Shown here piece by piece: positions 8,706 through 18,900 of a DNA stretch of 64,000 bases. Numbering within the stretch: position 1 is the first letter of the stretch; each line of letters opens with the position of its first letter. The stretch lies in contig JBKBLN010000002.1 of assembly GCA_046296415.1 (NCBI GenBank), positions 434,001 to 498,000 on the forward strand. Reading direction: 5' to 3'. A model generated the notes under the pieces. It was not told the DNA's origin. It saw nothing but the letters and a program-made list of their open reading frames with translations, and did not search any database. Made by a program: the position numbers and the translations under genes. Source of the DNA: CAYNRA01 sp046296415 (GTDB lineage Bacteria > Bacteroidota > Bacteroidia > Cytophagales > Spirosomataceae).

Positions 8706-9605
8706 TTACAACTTTACAACTTTCTTTGTCAAGGTACCTTCGGCGGTAGAAACCCGCACCAAAAAAGAACCTGCAGGTTGGTTGGTTACATCCAATTTCA
8801 CCACATTGAATCCTGCCTTACCTGATACAGTTTCTTTTTTTCTTGACAATCCACGAGAGTCCAACACGTCTAATTGAACGTTTTCGACATCGCTTGGAAG
8901 AAAATATTTTACAAAAAGTACATCGGTCGTTGGGTTCGGATAAGAAATAACCGATACTTTATCTTCGATCATCAAATTCTTGTCACCTAGTTTGTCTGCC
9001 TCTTTGGACAAAACATCCCGAAGTGAAATATTACCCATGAATTGCTCCAAAGGAACTGCTTCCGGACGACGTGGCTGACCAGATCGGGAATAGAAACTTG
9101 GGCTCACGTTCAATGCAAACTTGTCGTAAGCAACCCGTACAAATTCATCTTGGCTTGTAAGAAGCTCGGCTCCTTGCATGTTGGATTTAAATTTGAAAAG
9201 GGCCACTGGTTTATTCGGTTCAAACGCACCGTAGTTGGTTTCAACCGGAGCTTTGCCAAATACAAAATAATCAAAAGAGTCGGTGTAACCTGCTTTCTTG
9301 AAATGTTCTGATTGGGTATCCAATTTCACTGGAGATTTTTCCCAGATCCCACGGATGTCCTCAACGCCTTGGACTTGGAAACCTCTTGGAACTCGAATAG
9401 AAACCTGAGCCGTAGCGCCCATTTCCTCTGAATTCGGATTATAGGCATTGGGTGTTCCGTACGAAGGAACTATCCAAGCGGTATACTCTGATTTTTCAGT
9501 CGAGTAAGTTAATAAATACTCCACTTGATTGGTGGATTGCGCCATCGCCGAAAAGGATACGAGAGCGAGTGCGGCTGCACGGAAAAAATGTTTAAGTTCT
9601 ACCAT
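8706..9605 (-). CDS. Secreted protein with T9SS type A sorting domain
   Basis: 299 residues with a signal peptide (about 1-22, ending SAMAQ). Residues about 25-200 form the N-terminal module shared with the two genes upstream: YTAWIVPSYGTPN, GATAQVSIRVP, IRGIWEKSPVKL and a closing YSRSGQPRRPEAVPLEQF. Residues about 220-299 are a T9SS CTD: ISYPNPTTDVLFVKY, an LDVLDSRG strand, and a C-terminal VRVSTAEGTLTKKVVKL. It is exported by Sec, then by T9SS, with removal or anchoring of the CTD. It is the last gene of the island. The start overlaps the previous gene by 14 bp, suggesting translational coupling. The ligand is unknown. Confidence 0.85.
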   Translation of the reverse strand: MVELKHFFRAAALALVSFSAMAQSTNQVEYLLTYSTEKSEYTAWIVPSYGTPNAYNPNSEEMGATAQVSIRVPRGFQVQGVEDIRGIWEKSPVKLDTQSEHFKKAGYTDSFDYFVFGKAPVETNYGAFEPNKPVALFKFKSNMQGAELLTSQDEFVRVAYDKFALNVSPSFYSRSGQPRRPEAVPLEQFMGNISLRDVLSKEADKLGDKNLMIEDKVSVISYPNPTTDVLFVKYFLPSDVENVQLDVLDSRGLSRKKETVSGKAGFNVVKLDVTNQPAGSFLVRVSTAEGTLTKKVVKL

Positions 9606-11139
9606 TTCTTTTTACTTTTCTAACGTTTACGGGAATACAAATGTCAACTGGACAACAAATTTCTGTTTGAACAACGATGGGACAACATCCGGAGGCTGGA
9701 CATGTTTGATTCGTTGCTTGGGTCGTATACGAACCGGCGGAGGTAACGGATATCGTGTTTCCTGTACCAATTTGAACATTGTCACGGAACCACAACACAT
9801 TCGTTAAGGAGTTATCTACAGACAAATCTAACCGATCCCCTTGACATAACAAAATGGGTACAGTCAAACAAGCTTGGGAAGAGTTATTGCCTTGATTTGT
9901 ATCAGTTTGATCTAACGTAACAAGTCGAGCTACATTGGTAGTGACTCCGTCAACACCCACTCGAACACGCAATGTCAAGGTAGCCGTTTGGCCCGCGCCT
10001 AAGGTTGGAATCGACCACGTAGGGGCTGTCCAAGTTCCTTGGGAGGGAGTAGCGGAGATCAAGGTAAGACCAGCAGGCAATTGATCCTCGATACGCACGT
10101 TTGTGGCCGCCGTGTTGCCCGTATTTTGAGCGGTAATCGTGAAAGTGACCTCTCCGTTAACAGCGGCTGTCGTACTGGAAACCGTCTTGCTGATCGCCAC
10201 ATCGGTGGAAGCCGCTTGTGGGACCGTCAAACATACCTGCGCCGACGAGCAAACATTGGGCTCCAATTGAAGACAGACCCGGTACTGGAAGCAATCGACT
10301 CCGCTAAAGGTGCCATTCGGTGTATATGTTAATGTACCTGTACTGTTGATGACAATTCCACCACCTACCGGATTGGAAAGTAGGGTAATAACAGCCTCGT
10401 TGGTTGGAATAGGTGCACCATTTTTAGTGTCATTCGCTAAAATGGGAATAACTGATGGGGTTGTTCTAGAGACCGATTGATTATCGGGATTGGCGACCAC
10501 CGTCGAAACCGTCGAACAGTTTGCCGGAGAACCTGAAACAGCTATAAACTGCTCTAGAGGGTTTTGATTTCCACTCGCGGGTTGACCTGATCGAGAATAA
10601 AAACTATTCGCTGTATTTAAGGCAAATAACTGATCGGCCGCGGCAATAAAAGGGTCGTTGGGCTCAATGAGGCGAATGACGCCTTGGCAAGAGACACCTT
10701 GGAATGTGAACAATGCCACGGGAGTTCCACTGGTAAATGTACCATAATCTGTTTCTTCCGGAGACTTACCAATTACATAATAATTTGTGGAGCTTGGAAG
10801 GTTGGAAGAAGACCAGTTTTGATTGGGTTGGCCGGGACCTAATTTAATCGGATTTTTTTCCCAAACGCCCCGAACATCGGTAATGCCCGTGATTTGAAAC
10901 GCAGCGGGAACAGCCAAAGTAACTTGGGCCGTTGCGCCTCGTTCTGTACTACCCGTATTGTTTGCATTTGGAACCGAGTAATTCGGAACAACAAATACAG
11001 TATATCGCAAAGTTGCAGGGTCGTACGTCAAACGGAACGATACGGTGTTTGAGGATGTTTGGGCCATAGCAGAGGCGGACATTAAAGCCACCACTGCTAA
11101 GACCATCCAACGAGAAATTCTGATCAAGTTCAGATTCAT
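9592..11139 (-). CDS. Secreted modular protein, N-module + Ig + DUF11
   Basis: 515 residues with signal peptide 1-26 (ending SASAMAQ). Order of domains: shared N-terminal module (about 28-195, GATAQVTLAVP, ITDVRGVWEKNPIKLGP, FYSRSGQPASGNQ); bacterial Ig/cadherin-like domain (about 205-310, ILANDTKNGAPIPTNEAV, YTPNGTFSGVDCFQYRVC); DUF11 (about 315-430, VAISKTVSSTTAAVNGEVTF, LPAGLTLISATPSQGTW). The C-terminal cysteine-rich part (GCCPIVVQTEICCPVDICIP) ends in a basic tail. There is no T9SS CTD, so export beyond the outer membrane is unproven. It lies in the operon between the 1541- and 299-residue paralogues. Confidence 0.82.
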   Translation of the reverse strand: MNLNLIRISRWMVLAVVALMSASAMAQTSSNTVSFRLTYDPATLRYTVFVVPNYSVPNANNTGSTERGATAQVTLAVPAAFQITGITDVRGVWEKNPIKLGPGQPNQNWSSSNLPSSTNYYVIGKSPEETDYGTFTSGTPVALFTFQGVSCQGVIRLIEPNDPFIAAADQLFALNTANSFYSRSGQPASGNQNPLEQFIAVSGSPANCSTVSTVVANPDNQSVSRTTPSVIPILANDTKNGAPIPTNEAVITLLSNPVGGGIVINSTGTLTYTPNGTFSGVDCFQYRVCLQLEPNVCSSAQVCLTVPQAASTDVAISKTVSSTTAAVNGEVTFTITAQNTGNTAATNVRIEDQLPAGLTLISATPSQGTWTAPTWSIPTLGAGQTATLTLRVRVGVDGVTTNVARLVTLDQTDTNQGNNSSQACLTVPILLCQGDRLDLSVDNSLTNVLWFRDNVQIGTGNTISVTSAGSYTTQATNQTCPASGCCPIVVQTEICCPVDICIPVNVRKVKRNGRT

Positions 11140-11197
11140 GATACGTGTACTTAATTAATTCATTTTAGAGAATTGGCTCTTCTCTTTTCCTACCCTG

Positions 11198-14100
11198 TTA
11201 TGGAAGCTGTTCCCGAATGATGAAGAAGTTTTGTCCTAAAACATTACCCGGATGATTCCCAAATACGTTCAGGTAAATAAACTCAACATCATTACCCGTT
11301 CCTTGGAATACAGTTTCTCCATTTAAGTTAACGTCTCCTAGATTGTAGGATCTGTTCTTGAAGAACGGCGACAAAAGCGTATTGGCAGCCGGAGTAATAA
11401 TGGCTTGGTAAACCGAATTGACATCATTACCTGTGCCCTGATACACCACACGTCCATCTCGAAGCACATTACCAGCCCACATCGCTACCCCTTGTTGAAC
11501 CACCACTTGAGCTTGATCGACCACGGTTTGAGTCAATCGGAAGGTAGGTGTTGCTACTTTTCTAAAATCCACAAGGGTTGTCGCAGACGTAAGAGGTAAT
11601 GCTGTTCTTGACATAACACCTAAATGATTTCGATGCTTAATCGCTACAAAATAGGAATTGGGTTGGGTGGACGTAAACGTGACGGGCGATACCCCATCCA
11701 CATCTACTATGTCACCATCACGCTGTAACAACGCTGAACGACTGTCCAAAACTTGCTGAGGATTGGCTTGATCACGCAATTCAACGTATACCCAATCCAC
11801 TATCGCATTGCGACCGGTTACGGAAAGAACCCCTGCTGTCGTCGGTCCTGTACTGGTAATCTCAGGCATGCCCAAGGCAGGATAAGGACTCGACAAGGGA
11901 AGTAAACCCTTGACCCGTAAGTCGTCGCGCATCAAAGTGTCAGGTAGGAAAACATTATAAAGAGCACCCTGAAGATATACACGAGGTTGTAATCGAATGG
12001 ATCCGATTGTCACCTGCACATATACCGTCGCTTTAGTACACTCAATTGGCGTGCCAGAATCACAAACTTGATAAACAAAAGAATCAGTTCCTACAAAACC
12101 AGGCGTTGGAGTATACGAAAAGGCTCCATTTTGTGACAAAGTAACACTCCCGTTGGTTGGTGATACGACCGGGGTAGTACTCACTACCAAAGGGGTACCC
12201 TCAGGGTCACGATCGTTGGTAATCACATTTCCAGATACTGGAACACCCCCAGGTGTTGTGGCATAATCATCCGCGGCAACTGGTGGTAACTGCGGATCTA
12301 AAGTTGGATCCTTTATGATAATTTGTACGATGGCCTCGTCACAAAGACTTGGGGATCCGTTATCACAAGTACGGTAGGTAAAGCTTGTTTCGCCAACAAA
12401 GTTAGGGGCAGGTGTGTAGGTAAATGTACCATTGGGATTTAATGTAACCGATCCCGATGGTGTATTTGTCAGTAAAGTGGCCGTCAAGGTCTGCCCAGCA
12501 TCCGGATCTTTATCATTAGCCAATACCGTACTCGTAAACGGTGTATTTCGAGAGGTTGTAAAGTTATCATTTAATGCGATGGGCGGATTGTTGACATTCA
12601 ATCGAGGTTGCGGATGAATGTGAATTACCACCAACGCAGTATCACAAACTACTGGCGTACCTTGATCACATACTCGGTACCGGAAGGAATCATTACCAAT
12701 AAAATTGGGGGCAGGTGTGTACGTATAAATACCTGAAGCCGCCATGCTCACTGTACCATTGGAGGGCGAAGCAACCAAAGAAGTAGCCACCACCAAAGTA
12801 CCTGTGCCATTGTTTAGATCATCATTGGTTAGTACATTCCCAGAGACAGGTGTATTGACTGGGGTCACGTTGTTGTCATTGTATGCATAAATGATCCGAC
12901 AAACCGCAACGGTAACCTGAAGAGGCGTCCGAGTTAGGCTTTCACAATTGGTTGCGGTCGAAACCGAGGAGACAAAGAAGGTGGTCTGCCCCAAAGCGGT
13001 TGTACTCGGTGTAGGTGCCGAAGGAAGTGGTGTGCCGCCTGTGGAAGTCGTATACCATCGTAAAGTGGTTCCTACTGGTGCTGTTGCCGTTAAGGGCATA
13101 GATGGCGCACCTTGACACAACGTAACATTGGAAGCTGTGGGTGCAGCGGGAGCCCCATTGACCACCACTTGCACCGTTGTTCGAGTACCACTTTCACATC
13201 CTGTGGTTGAATTAAAGGAGCTTGCATAAAACAACGTCGTACCCGGGGTGCTCGTATTTGGAACAGGAGCATTGGCCAGAGGTGTACCTCCTGTAGACGT
13301 GGTGTACCAACGAACCACCGAACCAGCAGGTGCGGACGCGGTCAAAGCAGTGGCTGTGACTCCCTGGCACAAAGTAATCGGACTTGTGACAGAAGGTGCG
13401 ACGGGCCGTTGACGAACTATCACTTCAATCGAAGACCGCGTTGCGCTTTCACAGCTGGAAGTATTCAAAACTGAACTTACATAAAACAATGTTGAACCCG
13501 CTGCTGCCGTAGAAGGAATCGGTGCTACAGTAGAAGGCGTTCCACCGGTGGGAGACGAATACCACCGCAAGCTTGATCCAGCAGGCGCCGTGGCAGACAA
13601 TGCTACGGCAACTTCGCCCTCACAATATAAAACAGGTGAAACTACATTGGGAGCTGTAGGACGATCCCCTACGACAACCTGAATGGGTGTACGAGTTAAA
13701 CTTTCACAGTTGGTCGTGGTATTAAACGAGGTCACATAAAATGTAACGGTTCCATTTTGAGCTGTGGAAGGAGTGGGTGCTGTTGTTTGGAACGTTCCCC
13801 CGGTTGGTTGTGTATACCAACGAATCACCGACCCAGCCGGAGCAGTGGCTTGCAAGGGGGTGGCCACATCATTCAAACAATAGGTAACTGGGGAAGTCGC
13901 CACTGGAGCTGTTGGCGCGGCATTCACCCGAACTGTGATGGGCGTACGGTTGCTTTCACAACCGGTTACCGTAGAAAAGCTGGAAACAAAGAAAGTAAAA
14001 TCACCGGCTACAGAAGTGGAAGGCGTTGGTGCATTCGCTAAAACAGCTCCACCAGATGAAACCAAGTACCACCGCAAAACCGAACCCGAAGGAGCTGTTG

Positions 14101-15823
14101 CCGTTAAAGGTACGGCCACGTCGCCTTGGCAATATACGACAGGAGAAGTTGCGGTAGGTGCGGTGGGAGTTGCATTTACCGTCACCACTATGGCTGTTCG
14201 AGTCAGACTTTCACAGCCCGTCAAGGAATGCACCGATGCTACATAAAACGTTTGCGTACCGACAGAGGCGGTCGAGGGCACAGGAGCGGCAATAGAACCG
14301 CTTCCACCGGTAGGAACCGTATACCATAGCAAAGTAGAGCCTGATGGCGGGGTAGCTGTTAAGGCAGGTGCTATTTCATTCTGACAAAAAGAAAGTGGAC
14401 TATTGGCGGCAGGTGCCGCTGGAGGTGCTTGGATAGTTACCTGGACCGGCGTCCGGGTTAGGCTTTCACACCCTGTGGTTGTCGAAACAGCACTTACAAA
14501 AAAGGTTGTAATGCCAACCGTTGCGGTATTTGGCGTAGGCGCCACAAAGGTCCCTGTACCGCCTGTAGCCGCAGTATACCACAAAATAGTTGTACCCGAT
14601 GGTGCTGTTGCACTTAGGGGAACCGCTACTTGATTTTGACAATATACGACAGGTGTTACCGGCGCTGGTGCTTGAGGTGCCGGTTGAACCACTACTTGAA
14701 TCGGTACTCTAGCACTCTCACATCCCGATTGAGTCGATACATTGGATACATAGTAGGTGAGCGTCGTTGCGACATTGGTTGGCGGGATAGGCGCAGTTGT
14801 AGTAAAGGTACCACCCGTGGGTACGGTATACCAACGCAAAGATGTGCCCGGTTGCGCAGTGGCTGTCAAAGCCACGGCAGTTGCATCTTGGCAATAAATC
14901 ACAGGTGAGGAGACTGTCGGGGTCGCCACTACAGGACACGCAACATTGACCGAAACGGTCGCCGATGAACAAACGTTGAGATTGGAAAGGTCACAGATTT
15001 GATATTGGTAGGTATCGGTACCCTGGAATCCCGGATTGGGGGTATACCGAATGGTTCCGTCAGGATTGATAGTGGTGGTTCCGTTACTTGGAGGTGTTAG
15101 GATCGAAACCTGCACCTGAGAAGGTGTCGGCACACCACCCGAAAAAGTATCATTTGTCAATACAGGCTGATTGGCAGGTGTTCCTGGAATTCCACTAAAT
15201 GTGTCATTTACAGCCAAAATACAATTGGCACCTGGGCCAAAAGTACCAATATATTGTTCCAATGGCACCTGATTGCCCCCCGAAGGTTGTCCTGACCGCG
15301 AATAAAAACTTGGTGCAGTGTTTAGAGCCAGAACTTGGTCTGAAACCGCCACAAATGGATCTGTTTTCTCAATCACTTCCACTACTCCCAAACAACCGTT
15401 TCCGGTAAAACGAAAAAGAGGAATGGGTGTTCCCGAAGCAAAAGCCCCGTAATTGGTCTCAGAAGCCGACTTACCAATTACATAAAACGCTTTATTGGGA
15501 TCCAATCCTTGATTCTGAAAAAAAGACTGTTCGGATGGGCCTAATTTTAAAGGCTGTTTCTCCCAAATACCAAAAACATCGGTAATCGTCCCTATGATAA
15601 AAGACGAGGGGACTTTTAATGTAACCTGAGCCGTCGCACCCAGTTCATTCGCGTTGGAATTGTTCGAGTTAGGCGTATTATAGTTCGGCACCACCCACAC
15701 TGTATATTGACCCGAGGTCACATTGTAAGTAATTTGGTACCGAACTGTATTCAACGATACCTGGGCTTGAGAAACCCAAGCCACCATCGTGAATAAACCG
15801 AGTAAAAGTAGACGTTTCGCCAT
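11198..15823 (-). CDS. Giant secreted Ig-repeat protein (1541 aa)
   Basis: Signal peptide 1-20 (ending WVSQAQ). The shared N-terminal module covers about 22-200 and one Ig/cadherin-like domain about 203-290. Then come eight tandem repeats of about 85 residues (about 293-985), each with YCQ/LCQ near the start, an LRWYTxxTGG core and GCES near the end. These are Ig-like domains of the Cytophaga CHU_C-associated type, and the two Cys probably form a disulfide. Three cadherin-like domains follow (about 990-1270, PPxAxxDxxxT, GTDSFVYQVCD). The C-terminal module (about 1280-1541) is shared with the next gene upstream and ends in two dockerin-like units (GTGNDVNSVYQ, GDVNLNGE/GTGNDVEFIY). A long filamentous adhesin is the likely role. 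It has no classical T9SS CTD. Confidence 0.85.
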   Translation of the reverse strand: MAKRLLLLGLFTMVAWVSQAQVSLNTVRYQITYNVTSGQYTVWVVPNYNTPNSNNSNANELGATAQVTLKVPSSFIIGTITDVFGIWEKQPLKLGPSEQSFFQNQGLDPNKAFYVIGKSASETNYGAFASGTPIPLFRFTGNGCLGVVEVIEKTDPFVAVSDQVLALNTAPSFYSRSGQPSGGNQVPLEQYIGTFGPGANCILAVNDTFSGIPGTPANQPVLTNDTFSGGVPTPSQVQVSILTPPSNGTTTINPDGTIRYTPNPGFQGTDTYQYQICDLSNLNVCSSATVSVNVACPVVATPTVSSPVIYCQDATAVALTATAQPGTSLRWYTVPTGGTFTTTAPIPPTNVATTLTYYVSNVSTQSGCESARVPIQVVVQPAPQAPAPVTPVVYCQNQVAVPLSATAPSGTTILWYTAATGGTGTFVAPTPNTATVGITTFFVSAVSTTTGCESLTRTPVQVTIQAPPAAPAANSPLSFCQNEIAPALTATPPSGSTLLWYTVPTGGSGSIAAPVPSTASVGTQTFYVASVHSLTGCESLTRTAIVVTVNATPTAPTATSPVVYCQGDVAVPLTATAPSGSVLRWYLVSSGGAVLANAPTPSTSVAGDFTFFVSSFSTVTGCESNRTPITVRVNAAPTAPVATSPVTYCLNDVATPLQATAPAGSVIRWYTQPTGGTFQTTAPTPSTAQNGTVTFYVTSFNTTTNCESLTRTPIQVVVGDRPTAPNVVSPVLYCEGEVAVALSATAPAGSSLRWYSSPTGGTPSTVAPIPSTAAAGSTLFYVSSVLNTSSCESATRSSIEVIVRQRPVAPSVTSPITLCQGVTATALTASAPAGSVVRWYTTSTGGTPLANAPVPNTSTPGTTLFYASSFNSTTGCESGTRTTVQVVVNGAPAAPTASNVTLCQGAPSMPLTATAPVGTTLRWYTTSTGGTPLPSAPTPSTTALGQTTFFVSSVSTATNCESLTRTPLQVTVAVCRIIYAYNDNNVTPVNTPVSGNVLTNDDLNNGTGTLVVATSLVASPSNGTVSMAASGIYTYTPAPNFIGNDSFRYRVCDQGTPVVCDTALVVIHIHPQPRLNVNNPPIALNDNFTTSRNTPFTSTVLANDKDPDAGQTLTATLLTNTPSGSVTLNPNGTFTYTPAPNFVGETSFTYRTCDNGSPSLCDEAIVQIIIKDPTLDPQLPPVAADDYATTPGGVPVSGNVITNDRDPEGTPLVVSTTPVVSPTNGSVTLSQNGAFSYTPTPGFVGTDSFVYQVCDSGTPIECTKATVYVQVTIGSIRLQPRVYLQGALYNVFLPDTLMRDDLRVKGLLPLSSPYPALGMPEITSTGPTTAGVLSVTGRNAIVDWVYVELRDQANPQQVLDSRSALLQRDGDIVDVDGVSPVTFTSTQPNSYFVAIKHRNHLGVMSRTALPLTSATTLVDFRKVATPTFRLTQTVVDQAQVVVQQGVAMWAGNVLRDGRVVYQGTGNDVNSVYQAIITPAANTLLSPFFKNRSYNLGDVNLNGETVFQGTGNDVEFIYLNVFGNHPGNVLGQNFFIIREQLP

Positions 15824-15905
15824 ACATTAAATGTTTGAATAGACATAAATAAGTTTAGTTTCATGGACTATAAAGCTCCTCCTTAAAAAAGTCGTATATA
15901 CCTAA

Positions 15906-18900
15906 TTAGGGTAGTTGCTCTGTAATAATAAAGAACGGTACCTTGAAAATATTTCCCGGATGGTTCTTGATGATGTTTTGATAAATGTACTCGACATCAT
16001 TAAGTGTACCTTGAACAATAACCTCGCCATTTAAATCAATATCTTCGACAAAATATCCTCTAAGTTTAAAAAATGGTGTTGAAAATACATTTAAAGGTGA
16101 TGAAATGACTTTTTGATATACTGCATTTACATCATTCTCATTTCCTTGATAGATGATCCGATTATCCACCAATCCATTGCCTGCCCAAAGTGCTACTCCT
16201 TGATCCACAACTACCTGTGCTTGATTTATGGCTTGCGCGTTAAAAACAAACGTAGGAGTTGAGGTCTTACGGAAATCAATTAATCTACCTGTTCTGGTCA
16301 TTGTAAGTGCTGTTTTTGACATCGTGCCCAAGTGATTGCGATGACGTACTGACACGAAATAAGATTTCGTGGTTATGGCACTCGAAAAATCAACGGGTGA
16401 AACACCATCCAGATCGACAATGTCTCCGTCACGCTGCAATAACGCAGCCCGGCTATCCACCACGATGGTAGAATCTTGAGCATCACGTAGTTCAACAAAT
16501 ACCCAGTCCACAATCGCGTTTTGGCCTGTAACTGTAAATACAGAACTATTGACAGCTCCTGTTGGTGTTACTGGAGACAAATACGCATAAGGACTTGTAG
16601 CAGGAATCAAGCTCAATTCTCTTAATCGATCCCGCATTAAGGTATCTGGTAGTAAGATGCCATACAAAGCTCCTTGTAAATACACACGTGGAAACAAGCG
16701 AACTTTCAACGCAGGGGTTACGGTAATGAATACGGTGGCGGTATCACAAGCCGAAACATCACAGGTTTTGTAGCGGAAAGTATCCACTCCTATAAAGCCT
16801 GCATTCGGAGTGTACTGATACGACCCGTTCGGTTGCAAGATAACTGTACCTTGTGCCGGGCTGGTTACAGTTTGGAAAGTCAATGGATTATTGTCCAAAT
16901 CATAATCGTTGGCAGCAACCGTACCGTTAACAGGTGTATCCTGAACAGTTGTATTGAAATCATCGACCGCAACTGGAGGTAAATTACCCAGAATCGACGG
17001 CTTGATTAAAATATAAACCCAGGCGGAATCACATCGTGTTGGAATACCCGTATCACAAATTTTATAATAGAGCGAGTCAGTTCCCACAAAACCGGTGGAT
17101 GGGGTATACAATACTTGTCCGGAAGGCAAAACAGAGGCTGTTCCATTCTTTGGAGCTAGTAAAATCGAAGGCGAATTTGAAAGATCCCCATCTGGATCAA
17201 CATCGTTACCCAAGATAGCCACCGACACCGGAACGTTCACATACGTCTCAACAGCGTCGTTCGCCGCAATCGGCGGATTGTTTTCACGAATTGGCCGAGG
17301 TTGAACCGTGATGGTCACACACGTGGTGTCGGTACTTAAACCATCTGACAACACATAGCAGAAAGTATCTTTACCTGTAAAATTCGTGTTAGGACTGTAC
17401 GTGTAAGTTCCGTTACTATTTAAGACGACAGTACCATTGGTCGGATTCGACAAAACAGTAGTCGATAAAACATCATTCGGATCAATATCCGAGTCATTTA
17501 ATGTAACATCACCCGAAATTGGGGTATTAATCAATGTTAATGCGATATCAGGTTGTGCTACTGGAGGTGCCACTACACGAACTGTCACCAAGGCAGTATC
17601 ACAGTTGGTTGGATTTAATACCTCACAAATTTGATAGATCATGCTGTATTGACCAGTCAATGTATTCGGTGCAACCGAGATAATTCCATTGGGATTCATC
17701 GTTAATGGACCGGCTGGAGTAGATGTCAAAATGACTTGATTCGACATAAATGGTACTCCATTCAATAAATCGTTGGAGAAAATAACAAGCTCAGACACCC
17801 CACCTGTATTACCATTAATCGGAATTATACTTACATCAGGTCGTGCTAAAATTGCTGCTGCCCCTACTTGCACGGTTACTTTTGCTTCGTCACAGTTCGT
17901 CGGATTCAGTACCTCACAAATCTTGTAATCAAATGTATAGGTTCCTGAAGCTGTACCCGGATTCACCGACACTTGGCCTGTGGACGGGTTGAATGTCAAC
18001 TGAGCTGGCAATGTTCCCACCAACGTCGTCGTCACATTGCTGGACGTGACTGGGACGCCATTCAACAAATCGTTCGTCCGGACATTGGCNNNNNNNNNNN
18101 NNNNNNNNNNNNNNNNNNNNNNNNNNNNNNNNNNNNNNNNNNNNNNNNNNNNNNNNNNNNNNNNNNNNNNNNNNNNNNNNNNNNNNGCAATAGCCACACC
18201 GCCCGTCGCACCGTTGATCGCCGTCGGATTGGTATCATCTACCGCGACGATGGGAGCTACGCCAACTAGAACCGACACCAACGCTTCGTCGCAGTTCGTC
18301 GGATTCAATACTTCACAAATCTTGTACGTAAAGGTATACGTCCCAGCTGCCGAACCCGGATTCACCGATACTTGGCCTGTGGAAGGGTTGAATGTCAACT
18401 GAGCTGGTAATGTTCCCACCAACGTCGTCGTCACATTGCTGGACGTGACTGGGACGCCATTCAACAAATCGTTCGTCCGGACATTGGCAATAGCCACACC
18501 GCCCGTCGCACCGTTGATCGCCGTCGGATTGGTATCATCTACCGCGACGATGGGAGCTACGCCGACAGGTACAGAAACAGTTGCATCATCACAGTTCGTT
18601 GGATTAGCAATTTCACATATCTTATAAGTAAAACCGTATGTACCCGCAGGAGTGCCAGGATTCACTGAAACTTGTCCGGTAGATGTATTGAAGGTGAGCT
18701 GACTAGGTACCGATCCGACAGCAGAAATAGTGACGAGGTTGGCAACAACCGGTACGTTACTAAGGGAGTCGTTGGCTAACACGGTATTGATAGCTACTCC
18801 CCCACTTGCACCATTTTGTTGTGGACTCACATCGTTATTTGCGACAATCCGAGCATTTTTCACCAGTACAGTCACTGTTGCTGTTGCACATAGACTTGGT

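Noticed and set aside
12900..14930. Regularly spaced repeats that might look like a CRISPR array
   Set aside because: The period is about 255 bp and the repeats are diverged in-frame protein domains (Ig-like, two Cys each), not short identical repeats with unique spacers.
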